Shown: positions 23,050 through 36,149 of the stretch, in pieces
How the letters are laid out: each line of letters begins with the position of its first letter
How positions within the stretch are numbered: the first letter of the stretch is position 1
Assembly (NCBI GenBank): GCA_949752795.1
Contig: OX457056.1
Location: 200,633,654-200,697,653, forward strand
Source of the DNA: Hyperoodon ampullatus
Lineage: Eukaryota > Chordata > Mammalia > Artiodactyla > Ziphiidae
Direction of reading: 5' to 3'
Length of the DNA: 64,000 bases
Position numbers and translations under genes: made by a program
Notes under the pieces: generated by a model
The model's database searches: none
The model's input: the letters and a program-made list of their open reading frames with translations, nothing else
Told to the model about the DNA's origin: nothing

Positions 23050-24238
23050 ATCATTCCCATAATCAGCTACAAGATCAAATGTGTGCCACCAATACAGCAT
23101 CACCAGAATGTGGTATTTCAAGTATATAAACACTACAGAATTTACCATTTCAACACATCAAAACGTGGTTAACTTTGACCATGTTTTAAAATAGGCACAT
23201 TATATACACCCTTGCCTTCTTCAGTAGAAGAAAGGACACCGAACATGAACTTAGTAAGTTCATTATTAAGACCATACCTTACTGTACTCTGCTGTAATAC
23301 AAAATACCACTTCTATGTAACTTTTAGGTCTTTCTCTTTCAATGTCAGCTTTCCCTTTGCTATCACTTTATTTCCTCAGTCAACTTTCCTACCTCTTTCT
23401 AGATTGTTGTTTATAATCTGCTGGGGGGGGGAGCACACACACCCCACCAAAATTATTTAAAGTTTCCAGATAAATAAAAAGTAAACATGCGCCAAATGAG
23501 AGGCTAACAAACTCTTTTGCAGTGGTAAAGTACATGTGGTAGTGCTAGAGTCCTTCAACAGTTATTTTTTATGTGCTCTGAGGCCCCTTTCTTATTTTCT
23601 GGCTGTCTTCCAGACAGCTGAAGTTGCCAGATGTCAAATTTCCACATAAGGGTGGTGTCATAAATATTTTTTCCCTAAAACAAACAATATTTTTCAAAAC
23701 CCTTAGCCATCTATGTTATTAAAACAACTCCTCAAGGTTGAGCCAGGTAGATATTATTTTCCTTCTACTACTATATTTTCTCAAATTCCATCTCACTATC
23801 AGACTAAATATATACCTCATTATCTAAAGTATCAAGTAAAGAATTAGCATAAGCGCCACAGGATAACTTAGAGACCTACCCTGTTACATGGAGGAGTAAC
23901 TTTTGTTATTTGAAAGAGTTAAAGCTTCTCCCTGAGAACCTTCCTGCTTTACCAGAATATGACTCAGAAGCAGAGGAGGGTCTGGCTCAATAAATACTTT
24001 TACTGACTGACCTCCTACCCTATTGGAAGGAGTGCGTAATCGCTGAGGAATACACACCCTGGAAGGGTGATGAAATCAGAGCCTGGCTAAACTACATGAT
24101 TTGTGGGTGAGACCACAGAGGAGATCTTTATGTCCTCTGTTTTATGTGGAATATCATGAATTTCATCTGTCTTCTCTGTATACACTATAAAAAGCAACAA
24201 TTATTGTTTTTGTCTGGGCCATTTTAGAAGCCGGGACT
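23050..24238. other. Unassigned intronic sequence
   Basis: No coding signal or confident repeat; contains only short simple runs such as the G-run near 23421-23431. Confidence 0.5.
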
Positions 24239-24240
24239 GG

Positions 24241-24356
24241 GAATTCCCTGGTAGTCCAGTGGTTAGGAGTCAGTGCTTTCACTGCCGTGACCCGGGTTCA
24301 ATCCCTGGTCAGGGAACTAAGATCCTGCAAGCCACACAGTGCAGCCAAAACAAAAA
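24241..24356 (+). mobile_element. Short tRNA-derived SINE
   Basis: 'gaattccctggtagtccag' head, a 'gggttcaatccctggtcaggg' B-box-like block and the A-rich 'cagccaaaacaaaaaacag' end, about 115 bp. Confidence 0.8.
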
Positions 24357-24571
24357 ACAGGGCTTCCCTGGTGGCGCAGTGGTTGAGAGTCTGCCTGCCA
24401 GTGCAGGGGACATGGGTTCGTGTCCTGGTCCGGGAAGATCCCACATGCCACGGAGCGGCTGGGCCATGAGCCACGGCCGCTGAGCCTGCGCGTCCGGAGC
24501 CTGTGCTCCGCAACGGGAGAGGACACAACAGTGAGAGGCCCATGTACAGCTAAAAAAAAAAAAAAAAAAAA
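24357..24571 (+). mobile_element. Short-form CHR SINE
   Basis: Directly follows the SINE at 24241. It runs 'ggcttccctggtggcgcag' to 'gtgagaggcccatgtac' and then an A-run. The pair may be nested, but a clear duplication was not found. Confidence 0.88.
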
Positions 24572-24579
24572 GAAAGAAA

Positions 24580-25785
24580 AAACAAACCAATAAAAACCCC
24601 CAGAACATATATCTTGAAACTCAATCATAACTAGCTTATATATGAACTGTTCCACCAACTTCAGATGGAAGTAAAAAGAACTACATTGGAAATCAGAAAG
24701 CAGATGGGCTTGAGAGAAAGCAAAGGAAATAAATGCCTATATGGCATAAAGTCTGGGACATCAGAAAGTTTGCTATGAAAACAACGCTTCTTCTCTTGCT
24801 GGTGAATGCCAGCCCTTCCACCTTTGCAGAGTCACTGCATTTGAGGTGTAAAGACCCTTCATTCTTCAAACCCTTACAGGACGTAAAACTCTATGAAGGA
24901 GGAGATTTTTGTCTGTTTTGTTCACTGGTCTGGAGTAATGCTCAATGACTAATTTTTGGTGAGCAAATGATTTATTGAACTTTAGGAAAATACATGGAGC
25001 TGTTCATATCAAAATCTCTACTTCCACTTACCTGAAACTAAAGTAACCATCTCTTCTCCACAGTTTCACCTTCCAGCTTGAGTAACAGTGTCAAATAAAT
25101 CTTTCAGATCAAACATTAAAATCTTGCACTTCTTCATCCTCTACAGCCCACACACAGCAGGCTCAGCTCTCTGGCAAAGAGCTAAACCAGAACCAGAGTT
25201 CAGGTCTGTTTGACTCCAATGCATGTTCTTTTTACTATAAATGTTACTTCTCTTAAATCTCACTGGTTCTTCCTCCAAAATCTCTAGATTTCCTTTTTCC
25301 TCTCCTTAGTTCTCCGATATTGTATTATGAAAACCTTCAAACAGCCAAGTTGAAAGAATTTTACACCCACCATCTACAGTCTACCATTAACAGGGTACTG
25401 CAGCCACTTTATCACATATCATCTCTCTCTTTATCCATTTATCAATCCATGTTATTTTTTGATGCATTTCAAATATTTTTTATTTTATCTTTGATGCATT
25501 TCAAAATAAAGCACAGACATGTCCCCCAGTACTTCAGCATATGTCTTAACTAGAGTTTATTATTTGTTTACAGTTTGTTTTCTTTTTGGGAAGTACCATT
25601 TTCCTCTCTTCTTGGCTAAAGATACAATTCTTTTCTCCCCACTCATCTGTCACTGAACCTGGTTAATCTTTTAAACTGTCAATCTTTACATATTAAACAG
25701 TTGCTAAGAATTTACAAGGTTTTCCTACTCTCTATAATTCATTCACATATTCAACAAATATTAATCAAGTCAAACAGAGTCAATC
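24580..25785. other. Unassigned intronic sequence
   Basis: No exon or confident repeat recognised. Confidence 0.5.
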
Positions 25786-25800
25786 AAATTCCCATGCAGG

Positions 25801-26009
25801 GCTTCCCTGGTGGCACAGTGGTTGAGAGTCCGCCTGCCGATGCAGGGGACACGGGTTCGTGCCCCGGTCTGGGAAGATCCCACATGCCGTGGAGCGGCTG
25901 GGCCCGTGAGCCATGGCCGCTGAGCCTGCACATCCAGAGCCTGTGCTCTGCAACGGGAGAGGCCACAACAGTGAGAGGCCCATGTACCACAAAAAAAAAA
26001 AAAAAAAAA
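25801..26009 (+). mobile_element. Short-form CHR SINE
   Basis: Sense copy with a 20+ base A-tail. Target duplication aaattcccatgcagg at 25786-25800 and 26010-26024, identical over 15 bases. Confidence 0.93.
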
Positions 26010-26283
26010 AAATTCCCATGCAGGCTAAAAATTTGGCTCTGCTGGGTAATCATTTGATGACCCTTTAACCCCATATTCTTTAAATATTTATTCTCTAATT
26101 CTGTTGGTGACTGACAGGAGCATTTAAACTCTCCTCTATTGTCCTAAGCAACTCAACTCCTATCCCAAGGTATCCACCCTACACAGGACAAAATAAGACC
26201 CTGCAGATAACCTGACCACTATCCTAGAAGGAGATACTCAGGCTTATCTTTCAATGAGGGAGAGATCTAGAGAGCAGACAACT

Positions 26284-27864
26284 GTTTTTTTTGTTTGTTT
26301 TTTTTTTTGGCTGTGTTTGGTCTTTATTGCTGTGCACAGGCTTTCTCTAGTTGCAGCAAGCAGGGGCTACTCTTCATTGTGGTGTGTGGGCTTCTCATTG
26401 CAGTGGCTTCTCTTGCTGCAGAGCATGTGCTCTAGGCGCACAGGCTTCAGTAGTTGTGGCTTGTGGGATCTAGAGCACAGGCTCAGTAGTTGTGGCACGT
26501 GGGCTTAGTTGCTTGGTAGCATGTGGGGTCTTCCCGGACCAGGAATCAAATCCGTGTCCCGTGCATTGGCAGGCGGATTCTTTTTTTTTTTTTTAACATC
26601 TTTATTGGAGTATAATTGCTTTACAGTGGGTGTTAGTTTCTGCTTTATAACAAAGTGAATCATCTATGCATATACATGTATCCCCGTATCTCCTCCCTCT
26701 TGTGTCTCCCTCCCTTCCACCCTCCCTATCCCACCCCTCTAGGTGGTCACAAAGCACCAAGCTGATTTCCTTGTGCTATGCAGCTGCTTCCCACTAGCTA
26801 TTGGTTTTACATTTGTTAGTATGTCCATGCCACTCTCTCACTTTGTCCCAGTTTTCCTTTCCCCCTCCCTGTGTCCTCAAGTCCATTCTCTACGTCTGCG
26901 TCTTTATTCATGTCCTGACCCTAGGTTCCTCATGACCATTTTTTGTTTTTTAGATTCCACATATATGTGTTAGCATACGGTATTTGTTTTTCTCTTTCTG
27001 ACTTACTTCACTCTGTATGACAGACTCTAGGTCCATCCACCTCACTACAAATAACTCAATTTCATTTCTTTTTATGGCTGAGTAATATTCCATTGTATAT
27101 ATGTGCCACATCTTCTTTATCCATTCATCTGTCAGTGGACACTTAGGTTGCTTCCATGTGCTGGCTATTGTAAATAGAGCTGCAATGAACATGGTGGTAC
27201 ATGACTCTTTTTGAATTATGGTGTTCTCAGGGTATATGCCCAGTAGTGGGATTGCTGGGTCGTATGGTAGTTCTATTTGTAGTTTTTTAAGGAACCTCCA
27301 TACTGTTCTCCATAGTGGCTGTATCAATTTACATTCCCACCAGCAATGCAAGAGGGTTCCCTTTTCTCCACACCCTCTCCAGCATTTATTGTTTGTAGAT
27401 TTTTTGATGATGGCCATTCTGACTGGTGTGAGGTGATATCTCATTGCAGTTTTGATTTGCATTTCTCTAATGATTAATGATGTTGAGCATTCTTTCATGT
27501 GTTTGTTGGCAATCTGTATATCTTCTTTGGAGAAATGTCTATCTAGGTCTTTTGCCCATTTTTGGATTGGGTTGGGTTTTTTTTGATATTGAGCTGCATG
27601 AGCTGCTTGTAAATTTTGGAGATTAATCCTTTGTCAGTTGCTTCATTTGCAAATATTTTCTCCCATTCTGAGGGTTGTCTTTTCATCTTGTTTATGGTTT
27701 CCTTTGCTATGCAAAAACTTTTAAGTTTCATTAGGTCCCATGTGTTTATTTTTGTTTTTATTGCCATTTCTCTAGGAGGTGGGTCAAAAAGAATCTTGCT
27801 GTGATTTATGTCATAGAGTGTTCGGCAGGCAGATTCTTAATCACTGCACCACCAGGGAAGTCCC
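26284..27864 (-). mobile_element. CHR-2-like SINE split by an L1 insertion
   Basis: Antisense long-form CHR SINE: tail and body at 26284-26582, head ('cactgcaccaccagggaag') at 27839-27864. The two parts are separated by the L1 at 26583-27823. Confidence 0.85.
26583..27823 (-). mobile_element. 5'-truncated L1 with broken ORF2 end
   Basis: About 1.24 kb of antisense L1 inserted in a SINE. The duplicated target reads ggcaggcggattctt (26568-26582) and ggcaggcagattctt (27824-27838), with one difference. The ORF2 C-terminus is recognisable at 27498-26950, including the Cys-rich CWRGCG...HCWWEC block. It is frameshifted around 27500-27560 relative to the upstream part (27767-27543). Same family as the intact L1 but non-functional. 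Confidence 0.9.
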
Positions 27865-28630
27865 CTGATTCTTAAATCTGCAGTGATTTTTTTTTTAGTG
27901 CCGCAAGGATATTTTAACACTTTCTATGGACTGAAGACCTTGGCAGATACCTCTTAATCCATTTTTACTCCCCTGATGTACCAAGGAATATTCAAGATGA
28001 TATGAGATAAGCTGTAGCTCCTGCCCCCAAGAAGCTTAGCTTAGTCCCCACCATTTCCCCAAAATACATTCTGAGGACACTAATCATATTGCACCCAAAT
28101 ACAAGAGCTCTATGGTCATTATAAACCTGGGAAAGGCTATAAGCCATATTTCTCTCTTGGAGGGGCATAAAAAATAAAGACTGAGTCAATCCAGGGAAGA
28201 ACAACTTTTTAATCCAGCTTTCCTAAATTTATCTGGCAAAGCACACTTTTTTCAAGTCAAACTTTAAATTTTTTAAATTGTTTCTCACCCCACTTATTCA
28301 TAAATAGTCCTTGTGCAGTCCTAGCCAATCAAAATGCTCTCTGCTCCCATAAAGCACTTTCTGTCCAGAATTTGTTCTTTGTTTACATGCTGTTTCTTTT
28401 TTCCATGGTGGGTTCCACTGTCTGTCTACACATTTAAACTCTCCCCACTCTCTACTGCTTCCAGATGATGCCCTTCTCTCTTGCTCAAGCCCACCTCCAC
28501 CTTTCATGTCTCAGCTCCCTTGCTCTTATTTACCTTGTAGATTTGTGAGACATCAAACTGGACATGTAAAAGTTACAGCCATGAGAGAATGTATTAATGA
28601 AAACATACTCAGAAATAAAAATAACACTTA
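27865..28630. other. Unassigned intronic sequence
   Basis: No recognised feature. Confidence 0.5.
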
Positions 28631-28635
28631 AAAAA

Positions 28636-29045
28636 GTATATCATGCAACCCAAGTGTCCATCAAAAGATGAACAGGTAAACAAAATGTGGCATATACATA
28701 CAATGGAATATTATTCAGCCTTAAAAAGGAAGGGCATTCTGACACATACCACAACATGGATGAACCTTGAGCGTATTATGCTAAGTCACAAAAAGACAAA
28801 AACGGTGTGATTTCACTTACATGATGTATCAAGAGTAGTAAAACCCATAGAAACAGAAAGTAGAAAGGTGGTTACCAGGGGATGAGGGGAAGGAAAATGG
28901 GTACAGAGTTTCAGTTTGTGACAATGGAAAAGTTCTGAAGATGGATGGTGGTGATTGGTTGCACAAAAATGTGAATGTACTTAATGCCACAGAACTGTAC
29001 ACGTAAAAATGGTAAATTCTATGTTATATATATATTTACCAAAAG
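28636..29045 (+). mobile_element. Old L1 fragment (ORF2 end and 3' UTR)
   Basis: 'tgtccatcaaaagatgaac' ... 'tacaatggaatattattcag' ... 'ggtggttaccaggggatgagg' is the decayed C-terminal coding and 3' UTR segment of an L1, sense strand. Confidence 0.8.
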
Positions 29046-29049
29046 AAAA

Positions 29050-32000
29050 AGGATTTTAAAAATCTATGTCATAAAATGTGAGAGAATGTGAAAGAAGCCC
29101 TGGTAAACTTCAATAATTTTTGATAAGAAACATATCTGCAAGTCTGGACAGACTTTACTAAAAAAATCTCCTGAGATAACAAACTGAACTTTTCCCCTGA
29201 TAGACACTGATATCAAACCTGGGATAGACTGAGAACACTGAACAATAAGCCAGTGCTGGGTGTCTTCCATTTCCCCTTCCAGGTCTGTCCTCCACCCTTC
29301 TGCTCTGCTCTGTGCTCCACAAGGCTGACCCACAAGATCTGCATCAAGGTGCTCTTTTACCTCTGGCTTCAGTTGGGTTCAGCCAATGGGTGGCACCAGG
29401 AGGAGATCTGAAGGCAGAGGGATGGTGAGGTTGGGTATTTTATTCCCATGTGTCCCTTCCTGCTGGGCTGTGGGTTGGCTATATTGTTCTACTAAAGGCC
29501 ACAGCCACCATCAGAAAGCCCCCTCAAAACAGCTCTTTCTCTTGGGTTAGGTAAACACCCAGTTTCTTGCCCCTGAGGTCTGGGTGGCTCACCTGCTATC
29601 CCTGGGATACAGTACAATTCTCTGTTATTTTCCCTAAACCTGTCCATTCCATTCTAAGTGGGACCTCCTCAAATTATCCAATTTGAGTGTGCCTTCTATA
29701 TTCTGCTGAGCCCTTGACAGATACATGCCCAAAAGGATTTTCTGAATTTATGAGAACTATGCATAAGAAAATAGACAGAAAATATAGGAAACTATAAAGT
29801 TTCCTAAATCTACCATTCTAAATCTAGGTGAGAGATAAGAGGTAGATATATAAATTTTGAAGGCTTAAAACATGTTTAGAAAAATATTGATGCCTGGGGT
29901 CCTGTGCACCTACCCTTCAAAAAAATCCTCACTTTTTTGACAGATTTGGTGCATCGGACCCAGACTCTAAATTGTTTTGAAATTCTGAGCGACCTATTTT
30001 ACTACTAGGAAAGTAGGACACAATGTGTGAGAGCTTTGAAAATTTACTATATTCTTTCAAATAGCACTGATGACACCTTGCACATTCTTCCTAATATTGC
30101 CCAATTCATAGTATAAGTCTAAATTCTGGACTTTCAGAAGAAAATTTCTGAAGGGGTTTCCTTAACTAAAAGACAGTTTCTCCTTTCTTGTTTGCTCCTA
30201 CAAAGTGGGTGTGCTGGAGCATCACAGGTACATCTTTGTCAACCTGAGAAGAGATGCAAGAGGGTCCTCTTCGTAGGGACTCTCCAGTACAGGTTCCTTC
30301 AAAGGAATATGCTTTCACGAGCATCTGGAAATTTCCTTATGTCTTGAAACTGAACTCTCCATAAAACGTTTTGGGGAATGGAAATCCATTTAAAAAATTT
30401 CAAGTCCAAGCAATGAAAAGTAATATTTAACCTCAAAAGCAATTGCACAGTTCTCTTATTCTTGGCAATATAGGACTAAAAAGAATGAGCTCTTTCCTCT
30501 GGGTGAAAGGATAAGAGGTGTCAGAAAATGAAGTCTAAATCTTTCCAGAAGGAATGAGAGAAGCTAGGAAAACATCATTTCCTCCTCTGGTTTATGTCAC
30601 TAGAGTTCATTTTGGACAGAAGATGAGCAGTCACTGCCAGGTGATTACTCAGAGAACGAGCAACAGATGAAGAGGAAAAGTAGAACCCATCTTGACCATG
30701 GTGGCCCCCATGAAGCTGAGCAGCATGGCCTGGGCTAGCTGTCCTCCAACAAGTATCTTCTTCCAACCCACTCTGCTCTCCTGATGACAGCAGCACTGAC
30801 TCACATGTACTTTGCTAAACAGGTTACGGAATGTTGGACTGTAAGAAAAAATAAAAAGCCTGTTCTGACTTAGATGAGATGATCAGAGAAATGAGGGTAG
30901 AAAAGGAATCTGCTATTGTAAACTGTCTTACAGTTTATATTATATTTTGCTTACTTCAAACTTGTCTCAAGTTGGAAGGCAACAACCTCAGCGATGGAAC
31001 AGGACATAGATCAGAGTTTCTGCCAATCATGGGAGGGCCCTTCAGTCCTCTTCAGGATTTAAACGGAACACCTCTCATCTAAAACAACTAAATTTGTTTT
31101 TTCCAAAAGACAATTTAAATTAAGAAAGCTTCAGGATTGACTCTTACGGGATAGCTGTTTCAACTAACTTGAAGGATTCCACCCTCCCTCTCTCTCCCCC
31201 ACATTAAGCTGATATTTTTCTCCCTTTTTAGTTATTTTTAAAATTGCTTATATATCACTACATCAATTTTGTCTTTTTTGACAAATTGCACTGGTGGAGG
31301 AAGGTCCCAAGACTGATATTTTAGGACTACCAAATTTGAGGACATTTACATTAAAGAAACATTTTTCAAATGGGTCAACCTGAGAGTTCCTTAAGTGCTT
31401 GCTCAGGTTCCCATTTCTTAAATCCTGCATGAATCTCAATTATGAAATTTAAGCATCACTGACTCCTAAGTAAATACATTGGACATGTCTGAGCTAAGTA
31501 GCTTTATTAAAATTAACAGCTGTGATACGTTTTGTATACAATAAATGCCCAGATAATACAACTGACAGCAGCTGCAGAAGTGCAGATTAACTTGAAACTA
31601 TAAAGTGAAACTTCAGGGTGAAGCTGCAGTTAACAAAGAACGAAACAAACATGTGATAACAGGCAGTTTTTAGGACAGTTTCCAGGAGATGCCAAGAAAA
31701 TTTATTAACCCAAGCTATGAGGATTAATAGTACAGAGATCTGCAAGGTAAGCATCTTTTTTCTTTTCCTTATCTCTTTCAAGCACAGGCTAGTTTTTTGG
31801 CTAAAAAAGATTTAAAAGACAAGGAGTTTCTCTACCCTTCAGGTTTTTTACAGTATAAAATATTCTTGATATTTTGTAGGAAAGAATCAGGAAAGGAATT
31901 TAGAAAACTAAAGATTCTGAGAAAGAGAAATAGGGAGGAAAGAAACTGTGCAGCTGGAGTTAAAAATAATTGAGACCATTCTCAGGGTGAGTGATTCTAG

Positions 32001-32735
32001 ATCATTCTATGCAGTACCAACTTCCAAGGACCGTGGAAGAGAGGGACCAGCAGCTTTATACAAATAAGTAAAAACTAACACTTCTAGTTATAGAAACTAG
32101 AGTCACTATACTTGAAAGGAAAATGTATATATGGATCTCCTGGTAGTTTCTATCCAAGATGAACCAGAGAGTTATGCCAAGACACAGCAAACTTGGTGAA
32201 TGGTGGATTCCTTAGATGGTATCAATGAGGATTAAATGTCCTAAGTCAGGATGTTCAAACCTAAAATTCAACAATGGAAAGGTTCACTTGATTTAAAAGA
32301 GATCTCTCACAGGAAAGGAAGGGCAATGGTATGATGTGTAAAGAAACTAATGTATCTACATAGAATCATGTGAATCTAGGAGTGAAACATTAGGAACTGT
32401 AGCTAGGATAAGAAAAAGGGAGAAACAAACAGGTGGGAGATTTATATTACAGGCTGCCATGAGAGATGAAGAACAAAGACAATATTTTAATAATAAGATT
32501 ACAAAATCGATATAGAAACTAACCAAAAGTAGTGTCTGGTAGTTGATATGAGCTAGAATACTAATTCCCTAACAAATAGCAAGTACATACAAATCACAGT
32601 CCAATTAATTAGCTACATTCTAGAGATTTCAGAGTCCTTTGCTGGGCTATCTAGGCAGCTAGCATGTCAGATCATCATGATTCCTACCAAGAGGAATGAA
32701 GGAAATAGGTCAGGACTTTGCTCTAGTTCTGCATA
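29050..32735. other. Unassigned intronic sequence
   Basis: The longest repeat-poor stretch of intron 1. I recognise no exon, RNA gene or repeat. Open frames are short and unlike known proteins. Any enhancers here would need conservation data. Confidence 0.5.
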
Positions 32736-33214
32736 CTATTTTGTTTTGGCTTTTTTTCTCTAAACCATGAATAGGTGTTGAATTTTATTAAATGCTTTTT
32801 CTGCATCTACTGAGGCGATCATTTTTCCCCCTCTACTCTGTCGATGTGGCAAATTACACTGATTTTCAAATACTAAGTCAACCTGCCATTTCTGGAATAA
32901 ACCCTACTTGCTCGTGATGTATTATTACTCTTTTTATGTACTGCAAATTTACTTTGTTGAAGATTTTACACCTATGTTTCCCAAAGGATATTAGACTGTA
33001 ATGTTCTTTTAAGTGTCCTTGTCAGATTTGCCAATAAGGGTTAGGCTAGCCACATAAAGAAATAGAAAATGTTCCTTCATCTTCTAATTTCTGAAAAACT
33101 CTGTGTAAGATTGCTATTATTTCATCCTTAAATATTTAATAGAATTCATTACAGTAATAATCTGGGCCTGGAGAACTTCAAGGAAAGATTTTTCATTAAA
33201 AATTCAACAGCTTT

Positions 33215-33430
33215 GGGCTTCCCTGGTGGCGCAGTGGTTGAGAGTCCGCCTGCCGATGCAGGGGACGCGGGTTCGTGCCCCGGTCCGGGAGGATCCCACA
33301 TGCCGCGGAGCAGCTGGGCCCGTGAGCCATGGTCGCTGGGCCTGCGCGTCCGGAGCCTGTGCTCCGCAACGGGAGAGGCCACAGCAGTGAGAGGCCCGCG
33401 TACCGCAAAAAAAAAAAAAAAAAAAAAAAA
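33215..33430 (+). mobile_element. Short-form CHR SINE
   Basis: Inserted in old L1. Target duplication aaaattcaacagcttt (33199-33214) and aaaattcaatagcttt (33431-33446), one difference; long pure A-tail. Confidence 0.93.
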
Positions 33431-35103
33431 AAAATTCAATAGCTTTGTCACATATGGGGCTGCCCAAATTTTTCATTTCTTCTTGTACTGATTTTGTTAA
33501 GTTGTATTTTTCCAAGAAATTTGTCCATTTAATCCAAGCTGTCAAATTTGCTGCATGAAGTTGTTCAAAATATTCCTATATTAAGACTTTAATATCTGTA
33601 TGATCTATAATGATATTGGAAATTGTTATTTTCTCTTTTTTTCTTAGTCGTGCTAGGGGTGTATCAATTTTGTTCATCTTTTCAAAGAACCAACTTTTGA
33701 CTCTGCTAAATGTCTCTATTGTTTGTTTATTTTCTATTTCATTGATTTCTTCCTCTATTATTGTATCTTGGTTATTTCCCTCTTTCAACTTTAGGTTTAA
33801 TCTGTTCTTCTCATTCCTGTGAAAACTTAGATTTTCAGCCCTTCTTCTTTTCTAATATAAGCATCAAAAGCTATAAATTTCCCTTTAAACACTGCTTTAG
33901 CTACACAGATTCTGATACAGTGCTTTCACTTTCATTCAGCTAAAAATTTCCTAATTTCCCATTTGATTTCTTCTTTTAACTATGGGTTATTTAGAAGGGT
34001 GACATTTACTTTCCAAATATTTCAAATATCCAGAGATTCTTCTGTTATTAATTTCCAGTTTAGTTTTGCTGTGGCCAGAAAACATGCTCTATATTATTTT
34101 AAATTTATTGAGATACTTTATGGCCTGGCATACGGTCTATCGTAGTGAGCGTTCTATGTGCACTTGAAAAGAATGCAGTTGTTGAGGATGGTGTTCTATA
34201 ACATCAGTTAGGTTGAGAAGACTGATGGTGTTATTTCATCTCATATATACCCTTGCTGATTTTTTATCTACTTACTCTATTAATATTGAGAAAAGAATGT
34301 TAAATCCCCAACTCTTATTGGGATTTTTCTCTTTAATTCTGTCAATTTTGCTTCATGTATTTTGAAGATCTGTTACTAGGTAAATGCACATTTTGAGTTT
34401 TTCTATCATCTTGATAAACGGACCTTGTTATCATAACAAAATGTCCCTCTTTATCTCCTTACCTTAAAGTCTACTTTCTCTGACATAAATATAGCCATGT
34501 CAGCTTTTCATGCTTACTGTTTACTTGGTATACCTTTTTCTTTTTATTTATTTTATTATTATTATTTTTTTACTTTCAACATGCCTATGCCTTTATATTT
34601 AAGGTACATCTCTCTTTCCTCCCAGCTTTATGGAGACATAATTGACATATAATATTGTGCAAGTTTAACATGTACAATGTGATGATTTGATACACATATA
34701 TTGTAAAATGATTACCACAATAAGGTTAGTTAACACATCACGCACCTCAAATAATTACAATTTCTTTTCTTGTGGTGAGAATATTTAAAATCTACTCTCT
34801 TAGCAATTTTCAAGTATATAATACAGTATTGTTAATTACAGTTACCATGCTGTATATTAGATCCCCAGAACTTATTCATTTTATAAGTGGAGGTTTGTTC
34901 TCTTTGACCAACATTTCCCCATTTCCCCCACCCCCCAGCCCCAGAAACTACCACTCTACTCTCTTTTTCTATGCATTTGGCTTTTTTTTTTTTTTTTTAG
35001 ATTCCACATACAAGTGAGATCACAGTTGTCTTTCTCTGAATTTCTAAAGTGCATCTCTTTTAGACAGTTGTTGTCTGATCATTTATACTTTTAAAATATT
35101 TGG

Positions 35104-35323
35104 GGCTTCCCTGGTGGCGCAGTGGTTGAGAGTCCGCCTGCCGATGCAGGGGATGCGGGTTCGTGCCCCGGTCTGGGAAGATCCCACATGCCGCGGAGCG
35201 GCTGGGTCCGTGCGCCATGGCCGCTGAGCCTGCGCATCCAGGAGCCTGTGCTCCGCAATGGGAGAGGCCACAGCAGTGAGAAGCCCGCGTAACGCAAAAA
35301 AAAAAATAAATAAATAAATAAAA
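35104..35323 (+). mobile_element. Short-form CHR SINE
   Basis: Target duplication taaaatatttgg at 35092-35103 and 35324-35335; tail expanded into AAAT units. Confidence 0.9.
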
Positions 35324-35689
35324 TAAAATATTTGGACCATTTACATTTAATGTAATTACTGATCTTGCATTTGTTTCTATTTGTCCTATTTTTTTATTCC
35401 TTCTTTACTGCCTTCTTTGGGTTAATCAAATATTTTTTAGTATTTCATTTTAGTTCCTCTAGTGGCTTTTATTTATACCACTGGATTTTTCAAGTGGTTG
35501 TTTTAGGGATTGCAATATGCATCATTAACTTATCACAGTCTACTTACATTTAATATTATACCATTGTACATACAATGTATGAAATACATAACTGTATAAT
35601 TCCATTTACCACACCATCCTGTCCGTTGTGTTATTGTTGCCATATATATTATTTCTACATATTTGTGGTAGCTTTAAAGTAGATCCAAA

Positions 35690-36112
35690 AATTTTTTGAT
35701 ACTACTCCCTATCTTCTCTCCTCCTGAGTGTGGGCCATACTAGTGACTCATTTCTAACCTACAGAATGAGGTGGTAGTGACAGTGTGCGATATCCAAGAC
35801 TAGGTTGTGAGGACACTCAGGAAGTCTTATGGAGAAGCCCACATGGTAAAAAACTGAGGCCTCCTGCTAACAAGTATGTTAGCAAGCATCTTGGAAGGAT
35901 ATTCTAGGGTCCCAGACAAGCCTTCAGATGAATGCAGCCCCCACCAACATCTTGATGGCAACTTGTGACACACTCTGAGCCAGAACCACCCAGCTAAGCC
36001 ACTCCTGAATTCCCAACCCATGGAAACTGTAAGATAATAAATATTTAGTGTTTTAAGCCATTAATTTTGGAGAAAATTTGTTATACAGTAATAGATAATT
36101 AATGCAATATAT
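35690..36112 (+). mobile_element. MLT1-type MaLR LTR
   Basis: Ends with 'gaaactgtaagataataaat', then 'gttttaagccattaatttt' and 'aatagataattaatgcaa', and contains 'gagccagaaccacccagcta'. These are landmarks of MLT1 solo LTRs. No internal retroviral genes. Confidence 0.7.
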
Positions 36113-36149
36113 TATAAATCCCATAATACAATGCCATTTTTGTTATAAA

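Larger units (their letters stand above)
32740..35670 (-). mobile_element. Old L1 (L1M-like), decayed ORF2 and 3' region
   Basis: Antisense L1 ORF2 remnants ('aagaaccaacttttgactct' near 33688; 'ctgcatctactgaggcgatc' near 32801). An L1 3' UTR in antisense follows ('ggagacataattgacatata' near 34630) and further L1M-like sequence to about 35670. It is riddled with stops and interrupted by two young SINEs. May be more than one element. Confidence 0.75.

Noticed and set aside
24241..24571. tRNA-like sequences as functional tRNA genes
   Set aside because: The B-box-like segments belong to tRNA-derived SINEs with A-tails and target duplications; no intact cloverleaf was seen.
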